From contig NZ_FOTR01000013.1 in assembly GCF_900114645.1 (NCBI RefSeq), forward strand, positions 36,248 to 100,247: a DNA stretch of 64,000 nt. Direction: 5' to 3'. Below, in pieces: positions 1-9,699 of this stretch. Origin of the DNA: Gracilibacillus orientalis. Its GTDB lineage: Bacteria; Bacillota; Bacilli; Bacillales; Amphibacillaceae. The notes beneath the pieces are model-generated. The model made no database searches and was not told where the DNA came from. It saw only the letters and a list, made by a program, of their open reading frames with translations. The number at the start of each line of letters is the position of its first letter. The stretch's first letter is position 1. The translations under genes and the position numbers were made by a program.

Positions 1-196
1 GTTGTTCTTTTGGCTGTTCTTTTGGTTGTTCTTTTGGTTTTGGTTGAAAGCTTTGATCAAGCTTTGTTTTCATATCATCTGAAATAGTAGACATATGATT
101 GGAAACCGGAAGCTCTAATTCTTTAATTTTATTAATAACTTCCTTACTGGTTTTATTTATTTGTTTTGCGTACTCATATACTCGTATTTTTGACAT
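1..196 (-). CDS. infB: Translation initiation factor IF-2, N-terminal part (cut by window edge)
   Basis: Only the first 65 codons are in the window; the gene continues beyond position 1. The start ATG is at 194-196. The first ~45 residues (MSKIRVYEYAKQINKTSKEV...) form the small IF2-N subdomain typical of Bacillus IF-2. It is followed by an Asn/Gln/Lys-rich linker built from a short repeated unit, seen as tandem repeats of gttcttttgg on the plus strand. IF-2 is the GTPase that places initiator tRNA on the 30S subunit, but the GTPase domain lies outside the window. The gene directly follows ylxQ, which fits the conserved rimP-nusA-ylxR-ylxQ-infB operon. Confidence 0.93.
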   Translation of the reverse strand, partial: MSKIRVYEYAKQINKTSKEVINKIKELELPVSNHMSTISDDMKTKLDQSFQPKPKEQPKEQPKEQ

Positions 197-200
197 ACGT

Positions 201-521
201 TCACCCCCGAATATTTTCATCAAGTAATGCAATCAATTTCTTCGCAAATCCTTGTTCATGAATGGAAATAGCTACACGACCTGATTTACCAACTGCTTGT
301 GAAAGTGTATCTCGATCATCTACAAAGAAATAAGGAATGTTATAAAACGTACATTTATTTGTTATTTTCTTTAGTGTCTGATCACCTATATCACTTGCAA
401 TTACAACAATTCTTGACTTTTTTGACTGAATTTCTTTGACAATTAGTTCTTCACCAAACGTACATTTACCTGCACGATTAGCTAGCCCAATTATATTAAG
501 ATAAGATTTTTGATTGACCAC
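201..521 (-). CDS. ylxQ: L7Ae-family RNA-binding protein YlxQ
   Basis: Small (106 aa) ribosomal protein of the L7Ae/L30e/Gadd45 fold, a putative kink-turn RNA binder of unclear function. The family signature near the N-terminus (LANRAGKCTFGEE) is visible. I chose the GTG at 519-521 as the start: it is preceded by AAGG at about 8 nt and begins one base after the ylxR stop. An in-frame TTG at 536 would overlap ylxR and lacks a better ribosome site. The gene lies between ylxR and infB, only 4 bp from infB, so co-translation in the nusA operon is likely. Confidence 0.85.
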   Translation of the reverse strand: MVNQKSYLNIIGLANRAGKCTFGEELIVKEIQSKKSRIVVIASDIGDQTLKKITNKCTFYNIPYFFVDDRDTLSQAVGKSGRVAISIHEQGFAKKLIALLDENIRG

Positions 522-522
522 A

Positions 523-792
523 TTATTCGCCTTCAATCTGTGTTCTTAATTCTTCATATATTTCTTGTGAAAATTTTACTTCTAACTGTTTTTCCAGTGT
601 ACCATTTTTTTCTGCTTGGTTAATTACTTGTAAATCCTTGGATACATAAGCTCCTCGCCCATTTTTCTTTCCAGTAGGATCTACAAAAACATCACCATCT
701 TTAGTTTTCACTACTCGAATTAAAGACTGCTTAGGCATCATTTCTTGTGTAACAACACATTTTCTTAGTGGTTTCTTTCGTTTTTTAACCAT
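523..792 (-). CDS. ylxR: YlxR/RnpM family protein (RNase P modulator)
   Basis: 89-residue basic protein of the YlxR family. The family motifs are present: an N-terminal Lys/Arg-rich stretch, the CVVTQE segment around residue 12, LIRVV, and the GRGAYV motif around residues 45-50. In B. subtilis the orthologue has been reported to bind and modulate RNase P (RnpM). That function is taken from the family and is not shown by this sequence. A strong AGGAGGTATTC ribosome site precedes the ATG. It lies 12 bp downstream of nusA and abuts ylxQ in the same operon. Confidence 0.88.
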   Translation of the reverse strand: MVKKRKKPLRKCVVTQEMMPKQSLIRVVKTKDGDVFVDPTGKKNGRGAYVSKDLQVINQAEKNGTLEKQLEVKFSQEIYEELRTQIEGE

Positions 793-804
793 ATGAATAC
801 CTCC

Positions 805-1953
805 TTACTTAAATAGATCTTCATCCATATCTTCGTAGGATTCTTCATATTCCAAGCTATCCTCATATTCTAAAGCCTGTATACTTTCTTCAATCTCTTC
901 TTCTGAAATGAGACCTTCTTCTTTAGCTTCAGATTCACTTTTAATATCAATTTTCCAACCTGTTAATTTGGCAGCCAACCTAGCATTCTGCCCTCGTTTT
1001 CCAATCGCAAGCGATAGTTGATAATCGGGAACTATAACAGTAGTTGCTTTTTCATCCTCATCAACATTTACCCGAATAACTTTTGAGGGGCTAAGTGCAT
1101 TGGAAACATAGACAACAGGATCTTCAGACCATTCTACAATGTCAATTTTTTCTCCTTTTAATTCATCGACAATAGTTTGTACCCTTTGTCCTTTTTGACC
1201 TACACATGACCCTACTGGATCAATTTCCGGATCCTCAGCATGAACAGAAATCTTAGACCGATCTCCTGCTTCACGAGCTACAGATCTAACTTCTACTGTA
1301 CCATCATAAATCTCCGGTACTTCCATCTCAAATAATCGCTTCAACAATCCTGGATGTGTCCGGGATAGAAAAATATTAGGACCTTTATTTGTATTTTCCA
1401 CTTTGGTTACAAATACTTTAATTCTGTCATGAACATTGTATGTCTCGGTTGGCATACATTCAGACTCCGGTAATTTGGCTTCCACTTTACCCAAATTCAC
1501 ATAAATGAAACGACCGTCCATACGTTGAATAGTCCCATTCATTATGTCTTCTTCACGGTCTATATACTCATTATAGATAATGCCCCGTTCAGCTTCTCGA
1601 ACTCGTTGTGTTACTACTTGTTTCGCAGCTTGTGCTGCAATTCGACCAAAATCTTTTGGCGTTACTTCAATTTCTACCACGTCACCAATCTCATACGCTG
1701 GATTAATACCTTGTGCTTCCTCCAGGGAGATTTGTTGATTATGATCTTCTACTTCTTCCACAATTTCTTTCTGTGCAAAAACACCCATCGTTCCAGCTTC
1801 TTCATTTAAATCCACTCTAACATTGGTTGCTGATTTAAAATTCTTTTTATAAGCAGAAATCAAAGCAGCTTCCAAAGCTTCCATAAGAATATCTTTATTG
1901 ATTCCTTTTTCCTTTTCTAAATAATTCATTGCGTCGAACAATTCTCTGTTCAC
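805..1953 (-). CDS. nusA: Transcription termination/elongation factor NusA
   Basis: 382 residues, close to the usual ~370 for Bacillaceae. It carries the N-terminal RNA polymerase-binding domain, an S1 domain (about residues 130-200, with VNLGKVEAKLPESE), and two KH domains (about 200-345; GSCVGQKGQRV and LAIGKRGQNARLA are the KH signatures). An acidic tail replaces the AR repeats of proteobacterial NusA. NusA binds RNA polymerase and promotes pausing and intrinsic termination. It is the second gene of the rimP operon, 14 bp after rimP. Confidence 0.97.
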   Translation of the reverse strand: MNRELFDAMNYLEKEKGINKDILMEALEAALISAYKKNFKSATNVRVDLNEEAGTMGVFAQKEIVEEVEDHNQQISLEEAQGINPAYEIGDVVEIEVTPKDFGRIAAQAAKQVVTQRVREAERGIIYNEYIDREEDIMNGTIQRMDGRFIYVNLGKVEAKLPESECMPTETYNVHDRIKVFVTKVENTNKGPNIFLSRTHPGLLKRLFEMEVPEIYDGTVEVRSVAREAGDRSKISVHAEDPEIDPVGSCVGQKGQRVQTIVDELKGEKIDIVEWSEDPVVYVSNALSPSKVIRVNVDEDEKATTVIVPDYQLSLAIGKRGQNARLAAKLTGWKIDIKSESEAKEEGLISEEEIEESIQALEYEDSLEYEESYEDMDEDLFK

Positions 1954-1967
1954 AAATGTCTCCCCCT

Positions 1968-2441
1968 TTAATCAAAAGTTACTGCTAGACGAGCTTTCGC
2001 GATTTTGGCAAATGGAATCTCCACTTCTTTTTGCTTCGTTTTTTCTTTATATCGAATAGTTGCGTTACCATCCTTGAAATCAACTAAATCTCCTGTGAAT
2101 TCCTTTTCGCCAGAAATCGGTTCATATAGCTTCACATAGACATGCTTTCCAATATGTTTTTCAAAATCCGTTTCTTTTTTTAATGGACGTTCTACTCCTG
2201 GTGAAGAAACCTCTAAGAAATATGCTTCAGTAATAGGATCTGCTTCATCCAGCTTAGTACTTAGCCTTTCAGAAACTTGACCACATTCTTCAATATCTAC
2301 ACCATCATCTTTATCGATGTATACACGCAAAAACCAATTCGGTCCTTCTTTTTCATATACAATATCTACAAGTTCTAAAGAAAGCTCATCTAATATGGGT
2401 TGAACTAGTTCTTCTGTTTGTTGTACTATCTTGCTTGCCAT
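1968..2441 (-). CDS. rimP: Ribosome maturation factor RimP
   Basis: 157-residue protein needed for 30S subunit maturation. The family motifs [15 protein letters not shown] and [10 protein letters not shown] are visible in the N-terminal domain; the C-terminal part is the SH3-like domain. A GGAGGAGGTATTAG ribosome site precedes the ATG. It is the first gene of the nusA-infB operon, preceded by a ~490-bp gap in which I could not pick a convincing promoter. Confidence 0.95.
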   Translation of the reverse strand: MASKIVQQTEELVQPILDELSLELVDIVYEKEGPNWFLRVYIDKDDGVDIEECGQVSERLSTKLDEADPITEAYFLEVSSPGVERPLKKETDFEKHIGKHVYVKLYEPISGEKEFTGDLVDFKDGNATIRYKEKTKQKEVEIPFAKIAKARLAVTFD

Positions 2442-2713
2442 TCTAATACCTCCTCCACTGCGGTTATGTCCTTTAAGATATATTTCCCATATTTATTAAA
2501 CGATACACACATAAAATGATTCTAAGCCAAATGTCGGGTGTTAAGTAATCATTAACTTCTTATTCATTGAAGGTTTATAAATTTTTTCGTGATGAATACT
2601 TATTTACTGCTACAATATACCGGCTTTCCAAAAATTATATAATAGTTACTTCCTGAATAGGTATGTATCCAACAAACTTTATCGAACCCTTCACGCATAA
2701 TTGAAGCCGGAAT

Positions 2714-2750
2714 GATAAATCCCTTGCCAAATAATGGCAAGGGATTTATC
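2714..2750. terminator. Perfect 16-bp stem hairpin between polC and rimP
   Basis: GATAAATCCCTTGCCA (2714-2729) and its exact complement (2735-2750) enclose a 5-nt loop. The stem is symmetric and its ends are AT-rich, so it could terminate transcription in either direction. It is the second hairpin after polC and probably a back-up terminator insulating the rimP operon. Confidence 0.55.
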
Positions 2751-2785
2751 AAAACCCTATATCGTTCTTAAATGAAGCTAAGAAG

Positions 2786-2810
2786 AAAGAGTGGGAATCT
2801 CCCACTCTTT
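2786..2810 (-). terminator. Intrinsic terminator of polC
   Basis: Stem AAAGAGTGGGA (2786-2796) / TCCCACTCTTT (2800-2810) with a 3-nt loop; on the minus strand it runs into CTTTCTTCTT. It lies ~120 bp downstream of the polC stop. Confidence 0.65.
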
Positions 2811-2930
2811 TCTGTCCGCATCAAATGAAATCTGTTTAAAATATAGCATGAATGGTGGAATAATGCAAGGGATTTACAGGATTTATCCAATAAAAGTTCC
2901 ATCCAATACCTAGTAATGGCTGATGTTCGA

Positions 2931-5900
2931 TTAAAACAGGGATAATTGGTTTTTTTCTGCCATTCCGTCTAAACAACCATGCTGGTCAAGATATTCTATT
3001 ACAGTTTTAGAAATGCGGCTACGTTCTCGTAAATCTTCTTTAGACAAGAATTCACCGTCTTTTCGCACTTTTTCAATATTAATTGCAGCATTTGTACCTA
3101 ACCCATCCACAGCATTAAACGGTGGAATCAGACTGTCTCCATCTACTAAAAATTCCGTTGCAGAGGAACGGTACAAGTCTACTTTTTGAAAATAGAAACC
3201 TCGTTCATTCATTTCTAAGGCTAATTCTAAAACAGTAAGTAAACTTTTTTCTTTAGGTGGAGCATCGTTACCTTTATCCAATATTTCCTTGATTCGTTTG
3301 CGCATTGCTTCTGAACCCTTGACCATTGTATCTAATTCAAAATCACCTGCTCTTACAGTAAAGTAAGCTGCATAGAAATAAATAGGATAATGCACTTTAA
3401 AATAGGCAATTCGAATCGCCATTAGTACATATGCTGCCGCGTGTGCTTTCGGGAACATGTATTTTATCTTTTTGCAAGAATCTATATACCAGTCGGGAAC
3501 ATCATGTTTCTTCATTTCTTCGATCCATTCCGGTTCTAAGCCTTTCCCCTTACGAACAAATTCCATAATTTTAAAGGCCAGTGATGCTTCTAATCCTTTA
3601 TGCATTAAGTACACCATAATATCATCACGACAACCTATAACATCTGGCAAACCACAAATACCATTATTGATAAGCTCTTGTGCATTACCTAACCATACAT
3701 CAGTCCCATGACTCAGACCGGATATAATGACTAATTCAGCGAATGTTTTAGGCTTAGTATCTTCAAGCATCTGGCGTACGAATCTTGTACCAAACTCAGG
3801 TACACCTAATGTGCCTGTCTTACACATAATTTGTTCTTCTGTAACACCTAATACTTCAGGACCTGAAAAAATCTTCATGACTTCATCGTCATGAGTCGGT
3901 ATTGTTTGTGGGTCCATTCCACTTAAATCTTGCAACATGCGGATCATGGTTGGATCATCGTGGCCTAGTATATCAAGTTTCAACAAATTATCGTGTATCG
4001 AGTGGAAATCGAAGTGTGTTGTCAGCCATTCTGAGTTTCTATCATCTGCTGGATATTGAATTGGTGTAAAATCATATATTTCTTTATCATCTGGTACAAC
4101 AATAATACCACCAGGGTGTTGTCCAGTTGTCCGCTTAGCACCAGTACATCCTTTTACCAAACGATCGATTTCCGCTTGCTTCAGCGTTAATTCTTTGTCA
4201 CCCGCATATCCTTTAACATAACCGTAAGCTGTTTTTTCTGCCACCGTACCAATTGTTCCTGCACGGTATACATTATCTTCTCCAAAAAGCACTTTTGTAT
4301 AGTTATGGGCACGCGGTTGATATTCACCGGAGAAGTTCAAGTCAATATCAGGTACCTTATCCCCTTTAAATCCTAAGAAAGTCTCAAATGGAATATCTTG
4401 TCCATCTTTCTTCAATTCTGCATTACATTCAGGGCACTTCTTGTCTGGCAAATCAAAACCACTACCAACGGAACCATCATTGAAAAATTCGTTATACTTA
4501 CATTCCGGACATACATAGTGTGGAGGTAATGGGTTAACTTCTGTGATCTCTGTAAAAGTTGCAATCAATGAAGAACCGACAGACCCCCGTGAACCTACTA
4601 AATACCCATCATCTAATGATTTTTTCACTAATTTTTGCGAAATTAAATAAATAACCGCAAAACCATGGCCGATAATACTCTTCAGTTCCTTTTCTACTCG
4701 ACTTTCAATAATTTCTGGAATCTGGTCGCCATAGACAGATTTAGCAAAGTTATAGCTTAATTCTCGAATTTCTTCATCTGCACCATCGATATTTGGTGTA
4801 TAAAGATCCTCTTTTACTGGTTTTATCTCATCGATTTGGTCGACGAGTGCGTTCGGATTGGTGATGACTATTTTTTTTGCTTTTTCTTCTCCCAAAAATG
4901 AGAATGCCGCCATCATTTCGTTTGTTGTACGAAAATATGTGTTCGGTAATGTTTGTCTATTTAATGGATTACCACTTTGTGAAGAAATCAGTATTTGCCG
5001 ATAGACACTATCATTCTTTTCTAAATGATGGACATTTCCCGTAGCCACGCATGGCTTATCTAGTTCTTCAGCAAGTTGAACAATATTACGAATAATATCG
5101 AATAACTGCGCTTCATTCTGAACTAATTCTCTATCATAAAGATGCACAAAATTCTCGGGAGGTTGGACTTCTACAAAATCATAGAACTGTGCCACTTTTT
5201 CAGCTTGTTCTTTTGACTTTTGCATCATCGTTTCGAATACTTCTCCTTTATCACATGCCGTACCTACTAAAATACCTTTTCGAAATTGTTGTAACTTTGA
5301 CCTCGGTATACGTGGGACACGGTAGAAATAATCGATATGTGCTAATGAAACCAATTTGTAAATATTTTTCAACCCTTCTTGATCTACTGCTAACAAAGTA
5401 GCATGGAAAGGGCGGGAACGTTGATAAGCATTTCCTTCTCCCATGTGCTGATTAAATTGGTTATGATTATCAATTCCACGCTCAATTGATAATTTAACAA
5501 ACTTCCATAATAAATAACCTGTTGCTTCTGCATCATAAATGGCACGGTGGTGCTGGGTAAGCTCAATATCAAGTTTCTTACAAAGTGAGTTCAAACGGTG
5601 ATTCTTTAATTCCGGGAACAGCAAACGCGCTAATTCCAAGGTGTCAATTACAGGATTACTTGCCTCTTCATAACCTATACGCTTAAACCCTGTATTTAGG
5701 AACCCCATATCAAAATCAGCATTATGTGCTACTAAAATAGCATCTCCCATCCATTCACTAAATTCCTTTAATACTTCATCGACTTCTGGGGCGTCTTTAA
5801 CCATATCATCTGTAATTCCAGTCAAATTGGTAGTGGTATCAGATAAAGGATGATGAGGATTTGCAAAAGATTCATAGCGATCTATAATTTCGCCATTATG

Positions 5901-7217
5901 CACTTTAACGGCAGCAAGTTCAATAATCGTGTCATATATTGCAGATAAACCCGTCGTCTCCACGTCAAATACGACATATGTAGCATCTGTTAATATACGA
6001 TCAGATTCATTATAAGCAATTGGTACACCATCATCAACAACGTTTGCTTCTACGCCGTATACAATTTTCACACCATGCTTTTGTCCGGCAGCATATGCTT
6101 CTGGATACGCCTGCGCAACCGCATGATCCGTAATGGCAATAGCTTTATGCCCCCATTTTCCAGCTTGTTCAACCAATTTCGAAGCAGACACAACTGCATC
6201 CATTTGGCTCATTAAAGTATGCGTATGTAATTCAACACGTTTTTCTTCTTTATATCCTTGATCTTCTCGTGTAACGGAAGCTGCCTGTTGAATATCCTTT
6301 GCCATCATCGTTAATTCATTCGTGAAATTATCCGTCTGTACTATTCCTTTAGCTTTAATCCACATATCTTCTTTTAACTGCTTAAACTTATCAACATCTT
6401 GATCCCCTTTTGAAAACATCTTAATTTGAAAAGAATCAGTATAGTCTGTCACTTTAAGTATCAATAAATGTCGACCAGATCGTAATTCTCTGATGTCAGC
6501 ATCAAATACAAATCCTTGAAAGACAACATTTTTTTCTTCTTCTATGACATCCTCCATAGGTATAGCATTTTCTTTGATAGGATAACCAAGCTGAACAGGT
6601 CCTGAGGGACTCTCTGGTTTCGCTTCTTTTGCTCGTTTCTCTTGCTCTTTAAAAGCTTCTTCCACTTTTTTGCGGTCTTCCATTGCTTTTTCCTGTTGGA
6701 ATTTTTCGATTTCCTCTTGTTGTGCAGCTACTTCGAGTTTAATGACTTGTTTTGGTATTCCGACTTTCGTACAGAATTGATCAAATTGAGTTTGAATTGC
6801 TTTACCCCACTGTGCTTCAATTTGATTACTCACAGTTAACATAATATTATTATCGTTAAATAGAGGTTTTTTATGTTCAAAAGCACGATATTTAGGCGAT
6901 TCACTCATCAATTCTGATAAAAAGATTTGCCAATAGTGGAATCGTTCCTGTTCATCTAAAGTGTGTTGATCAACTTTAATGGTCCAAGAAACTCTGGCAA
7001 TAGATGAAAATGCTTCGGTTAATTTCAAAATAAATGCTTGATATATATCTGCTGGAATAGTCTGTTCAAGGTGAAAATAAAAGTGCCATAATTGATTCGA
7101 CCGATATACTTCCAGTTTTTCAATTGCACCATTTTGAAAGTATTTGTTCTTCATATCATCGGCAATACCAACCTGCTTCATTAGTAACTGAAATTTTTCC
7201 TGATTAGAGATACTCAT
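2931..7217 (-). CDS. polC: DNA polymerase III alpha subunit, Gram-positive PolC type
   Basis: 1428 residues, the normal size for PolC (B. subtilis ~1437). Domains in order: N-terminal region and OB fold (to ~320), PHP domain beginning around residue 328 ([14 protein letters not shown]), an inserted DnaQ-like proofreading exonuclease around residue 417 ([10 protein letters not shown], with the Asp-Glu metal ligands), a four-cysteine zinc site around 900-930, and the polymerase core with the catalytic PDIDLNFSG motif near 954. It performs leading-strand replication together with DnaE. It stands alone here, with hairpin terminators downstream and a 730-bp repeat-rich gap separating it from proS. 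All key residues checked are present. Confidence 0.98.
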   Translation of the reverse strand: MSISNQEKFQLLMKQVGIADDMKNKYFQNGAIEKLEVYRSNQLWHFYFHLEQTIPADIYQAFILKLTEAFSSIARVSWTIKVDQHTLDEQERFHYWQIFLSELMSESPKYRAFEHKKPLFNDNNIMLTVSNQIEAQWGKAIQTQFDQFCTKVGIPKQVIKLEVAAQQEEIEKFQQEKAMEDRKKVEEAFKEQEKRAKEAKPESPSGPVQLGYPIKENAIPMEDVIEEEKNVVFQGFVFDADIRELRSGRHLLILKVTDYTDSFQIKMFSKGDQDVDKFKQLKEDMWIKAKGIVQTDNFTNELTMMAKDIQQAASVTREDQGYKEEKRVELHTHTLMSQMDAVVSASKLVEQAGKWGHKAIAITDHAVAQAYPEAYAAGQKHGVKIVYGVEANVVDDGVPIAYNESDRILTDATYVVFDVETTGLSAIYDTIIELAAVKVHNGEIIDRYESFANPHHPLSDTTTNLTGITDDMVKDAPEVDEVLKEFSEWMGDAILVAHNADFDMGFLNTGFKRIGYEEASNPVIDTLELARLLFPELKNHRLNSLCKKLDIELTQHHRAIYDAEATGYLLWKFVKLSIERGIDNHNQFNQHMGEGNAYQRSRPFHATLLAVDQEGLKNIYKLVSLAHIDYFYRVPRIPRSKLQQFRKGILVGTACDKGEVFETMMQKSKEQAEKVAQFYDFVEVQPPENFVHLYDRELVQNEAQLFDIIRNIVQLAEELDKPCVATGNVHHLEKNDSVYRQILISSQSGNPLNRQTLPNTYFRTTNEMMAAFSFLGEEKAKKIVITNPNALVDQIDEIKPVKEDLYTPNIDGADEEIRELSYNFAKSVYGDQIPEIIESRVEKELKSIIGHGFAVIYLISQKLVKKSLDDGYLVGSRGSVGSSLIATFTEITEVNPLPPHYVCPECKYNEFFNDGSVGSGFDLPDKKCPECNAELKKDGQDIPFETFLGFKGDKVPDIDLNFSGEYQPRAHNYTKVLFGEDNVYRAGTIGTVAEKTAYGYVKGYAGDKELTLKQAEIDRLVKGCTGAKRTTGQHPGGIIVVPDDKEIYDFTPIQYPADDRNSEWLTTHFDFHSIHDNLLKLDILGHDDPTMIRMLQDLSGMDPQTIPTHDDEVMKIFSGPEVLGVTEEQIMCKTGTLGVPEFGTRFVRQMLEDTKPKTFAELVIISGLSHGTDVWLGNAQELINNGICGLPDVIGCRDDIMVYLMHKGLEASLAFKIMEFVRKGKGLEPEWIEEMKKHDVPDWYIDSCKKIKYMFPKAHAAAYVLMAIRIAYFKVHYPIYFYAAYFTVRAGDFELDTMVKGSEAMRKRIKEILDKGNDAPPKEKSLLTVLELALEMNERGFYFQKVDLYRSSATEFLVDGDSLIPPFNAVDGLGTNAAINIEKVRKDGEFLSKEDLRERSRISKTVIEYLDQHGCLDGMAEKNQLSLF

Positions 7218-7251
7218 TTTCGATCTCCTTTACCTATTAATCTTTTCTATT

Positions 7252-7257
7252 ATTTTA
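7252..7257 (-). promoter_or_regulatory. Possible extended -10 promoter of polC
   Basis: On the minus strand TATGaTAAAAT lies ~35 bp upstream of the polC ATG and has the TGn extension. No good -35 hexamer is present at 17 bp. Tentative. Confidence 0.3.
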
Positions 7258-7314
7258 TCATAAGACAAAACCGACCAAAACCAGTACGATCCATCACTTC
7301 TCCATTGTCTGTAA

Positions 7315-7390
7315 TAGATACAAACTGCGCACAAGTGAAAATTCATTTTGGGAGAGATGTTCTTCCATTCTTCTGGAAGTGACTGCTAAT
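7315..7390 (+). repeat. R1 repeat, copy a
   Basis: Begins TAGATACAAACTGCGCAC and ends near GTGACTGCTAAT, with a central TCTTCCATTCTTCTGG. The same succession of blocks occurs at 50390-50462 and 63509-63580. It runs directly into palindromic repeat R2a, as copy c does into R2c. Confidence 0.6.
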
Positions 7391-7395
7391 TCATC

Positions 7396-7579
7396 GCTGC
7401 GGAAAAATACTCCCTTTCACCCGAGGGCACAAGTACAACATCTACTCAAGCAGAAATCGCCTTCGTAGTGTTTTCTATGCCGGGGGCACGGCCTCAGCTA
7501 ACTTGGTGAAGAAAACCACTTCACCAAGTGGATCTTCGGCTCGCGCTATTCCCCCAGGAGTGTCGCATTTTTCCGCAGC
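7396..7579 (+). repeat. R2 palindromic intergenic repeat, copy a
   Basis: 184-bp element bounded by perfect 13-bp terminal inverted repeats, GCTGCGGAAAAAT (7396-7408) and its complement (7567-7579). Inside is an 11-bp perfect hairpin ACTTGGTGAAG / CTTCACCAAGT (7501-7511 / 7519-7529). It also has the blocks GGGCACGGCCTCAGC and ATCTTCGGCTCGCGCT, which recur in the other copies. It resembles the structured intergenic repeats common in Bacillaceae genomes; no coding capacity is credible. Confidence 0.7.
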
Positions 7580-7585
7580 TTAGAA

Positions 7586-7663
7586 TAGTGTTCTGTTCAA
7601 AAAGACAGGGAATCCATAGAATAGAATATCAATAGTTCTATTCTTTCCGTTATCAGAACACTA
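7586..7663. repeat. Nested inverted repeat between two R2 copies
   Basis: Outer arms TAGTGTTCTG (7586-7595) and CAGAACACTA (7654-7663) are exact complements. Inner arms AGAATAGAA (7618-7626) and TTCTATTCT (7636-7644) form a second stem. The segment fills the space between R2a and the oppositely oriented R2b. Confidence 0.6.
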
Positions 7664-7670
7664 TGCAAAG

Positions 7671-7795
7671 CGTAGGCAGAATACGCAGACTCCTACGGGA
7701 ACAGCGCGAGCCGAAGGCCCCGCAAGAAAACGTACTAGGTTTTCTGAGGAGGCTAAGGCCGTGCCCGTGGAAAGCGAAGTATTCTGCCGAAGCGT
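7671..7795 (-). repeat. R2 palindromic intergenic repeat, copy b (inverted)
   Basis: Read on the minus strand it shows the R2 blocks in order: GGCAGAATAC end, GGGCACGGCCTTAGCCTCCT, an internal hairpin (AGAAAAC 7725-7731 / GTTTTCT 7739-7745), then CTTCGGCTCGCGCTGTTCCC and a matching end. The terminal arms are 7675-7684 / 7779-7788. Orientation is opposite to copy a. Confidence 0.65.
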
Positions 7796-7909
7796 TTCCC
7801 AGCACTCACCATCAAAAAGGAGGAAGAAAGCAAATCCACGCAAAAAGTTACTGCGCAGTTTATGGTAAATACAACATATTTTGGATTTTTCTCTTCATTT
7901 AAATAGATA

Positions 7910-7942
7910 ATTCCCTTGCCTGCGATGTAGAGACAAGGGAAT
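7910..7942 (-). terminator. Probable terminator of proS
   Basis: ATTCCCTTG (7910-7918) / CAAGGGAAT (7934-7942), 9-bp stem with a 15-nt loop, just after the proS stop at 7950. On the minus strand it is followed by TTATCTATTT. The loop is long and the tail imperfect, so strength is uncertain. Confidence 0.5.
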
Positions 7943-7949
7943 ATGATTA

Positions 7950-9647
7950 TTACAACAATGAACTGATTTTTTCTACTAATTCTGATACGTGAAGATCTTC
8001 TTGCTCACCGTTCTCTCTTAGCTTGCACTCCACATAGCCTTCTTGAGCTTTTTTACCAACCGTTATTCTTACTGGTAATCCAATTAAATCACTATCAGCA
8101 AACTTAACACCTGGTCGTTCTTTACGATCATCAAATAAAACGGAGATATTGTTTTGTTGCAATTGTTTATAAATATCTTCTGATAAATCTAGTTGATCCT
8201 GTTTTTTCGGGTTCACTGCAATTAAATGGACATGATAAGGTGTTATTTCTTTTGGCCATTTAATGCCATTCTCATCATGGTATTGTTCCACAATCGAAGC
8301 TAATGTACGTGAAACACCAATACCATAACATCCCATTGTCATTGTTTCCTGTTTACCTTGTTCGTTTAAATATTGTGCACCTAACTTTTCAGCATAGAAT
8401 TGACCTAATTTGAATATATGTCCTACTTCAATTCCTTTGGCAAATTTGATTTTTCCCTGGCCGTCTGGGGAAGGGTCCCCTTCTTTGATAAAACGAAGAT
8501 CTTGATAGGAAGATGCATTGAAATCCCGATCAGGGTTTACATTCTGATAATGTTTGTCATTTTCATTGGCACCGCAATAGCCATTGCGGATAGCAGCAAC
8601 TGCATGATCTGCAACTACTTCTAAGTCTTTAGGTACATGAACAGGTCCAATGGAGCCTACCTTTGTATTTAATAGTTGTTTCGTTTCTTTTTCAGATGCT
8701 AATTCTACATGAGTAGCGTCTAATGCATTCTTCAGTTTAATATCATTAATTTCATGGTCTCCACGGGACAAGACTAATACATATCTTTCATCTACTTTGA
8801 ACAGTAAAGACTTGATCCCTTTAGCTAAAGGTTGTCCTAAAAATTGAGAGACCTCATCCATTGTATTATAACCTGGAGTATCAACTATCTCTAATTCCAG
8901 TGCAGTTTCATCACTTTGTTCATAGGTAACATTGACTGCTGCCATTTCAATATTGGCTGCAAAATCAGAAGTGTCAGAAAATGCAATCGTATCTTCACCT
9001 ATCTCAGATAATACCATGAACTCATGGGTATCTTTACCACCCATTGCACCTGAATCGGCAATAACCGCCCGGAAATTCAAACCACAACGCGTGAAAATAT
9101 TTTGATAAGCTTGGAACATTTTCTGATACGCTTCATCCAGACTCTCTTGATTAGTATGGAACGTATAGGCGTCTTTCATGATAAATTCTCTACCTCTTAA
9201 AAGACCAAATCTCGGGCGCTTTTCATCGCGAAATTTAGTTTGAATCTGGTACACATACAGAGGCAGTTTTTTATAACTTTTTACTTCATCACGGATAAGA
9301 CTTGTAACGACTTCCTCATGAGTGGCACCTAATGCAAATTCTCTTTCGTGGCGGTCATGCAATCGCATCAATTCAGGCCCCATACTATACCATCTTCCTG
9401 TTTCTTTCCACAGCTCAGACAGTTGCAGAGAAGGCATTAACATCTCTACAGAACCTGCTTTTTCCATTTCTTCACGTACAATTTTTTCAACATTTTTTAA
9501 CACTTTATTCCCCATTGGTAAAAAGCTGTATACACCTGAAGCTGTTTGTCTAATATATCCTGCACGAACTAACAACTGATGACTTTTAATCTCAGCGTCT
9601 GCAGGTGTTTCCTTCAGTGTTGGGATTAATGTTTGACTTTGTCTCAT
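7950..9647 (-). CDS. proS: Prolyl-tRNA synthetase (bacterial type with editing domain)
   Basis: 565 residues. It has the class II aminoacyl-tRNA synthetase core: motif 2 region with [21 protein letters not shown] around residues 137-157, and motif 3 with GCYGIGVSR near 440. The INS/YbaK-like editing insertion lies at about 225-390 and removes mischarged Ala-tRNA(Pro). The C-terminal anticodon-binding domain follows. It charges tRNA(Pro) in the cytoplasm. It is the last gene of the uppS-cdsA-dxr-rasP-proS cluster, 52 bp after rasP. Confidence 0.97.
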   Translation of the reverse strand: MRQSQTLIPTLKETPADAEIKSHQLLVRAGYIRQTASGVYSFLPMGNKVLKNVEKIVREEMEKAGSVEMLMPSLQLSELWKETGRWYSMGPELMRLHDRHEREFALGATHEEVVTSLIRDEVKSYKKLPLYVYQIQTKFRDEKRPRFGLLRGREFIMKDAYTFHTNQESLDEAYQKMFQAYQNIFTRCGLNFRAVIADSGAMGGKDTHEFMVLSEIGEDTIAFSDTSDFAANIEMAAVNVTYEQSDETALELEIVDTPGYNTMDEVSQFLGQPLAKGIKSLLFKVDERYVLVLSRGDHEINDIKLKNALDATHVELASEKETKQLLNTKVGSIGPVHVPKDLEVVADHAVAAIRNGYCGANENDKHYQNVNPDRDFNASSYQDLRFIKEGDPSPDGQGKIKFAKGIEVGHIFKLGQFYAEKLGAQYLNEQGKQETMTMGCYGIGVSRTLASIVEQYHDENGIKWPKEITPYHVHLIAVNPKKQDQLDLSEDIYKQLQQNNISVLFDDRKERPGVKFADSDLIGLPVRITVGKKAQEGYVECKLRENGEQEDLHVSELVEKISSLL

Positions 9648-9699
9648 CTTTTAATCTCACCTCGTTAATTTCGATATTAACCTATAGAGCATTCATCAA

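Larger units (their letters stand above)
2442..2930. other. Gap between polC and rimP
   Basis: AT-rich region without a credible gene. It holds two hairpins downstream of polC (2786-2810 and 2714-2750, listed separately) and must hold the rimP operon promoter. TATAAT-like hexamers occur around 2633-2640, but none has a good -35 partner at 16-18 bp. Confidence 0.6.
7218..7949. other. Repeat-filled gap between proS and polC
   Basis: 732 bp without a real gene. It contains R1a, R2a, a nested inverted repeat, R2b and the proS terminator. The short open frames seen here follow the palindromes on both strands and are not credible genes. Confidence 0.75.

Noticed and set aside
2600..2700. TATAAT-like hexamers as the rimP promoter
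   Set aside because: None has an acceptable -35 hexamer at 16-18 bp.
7661..7902. 60- and 79-codon frames on opposite strands in the polC-proS gap
   Set aside because: They mirror each other across the R2b palindrome, which is non-coding; composition follows the repeat.
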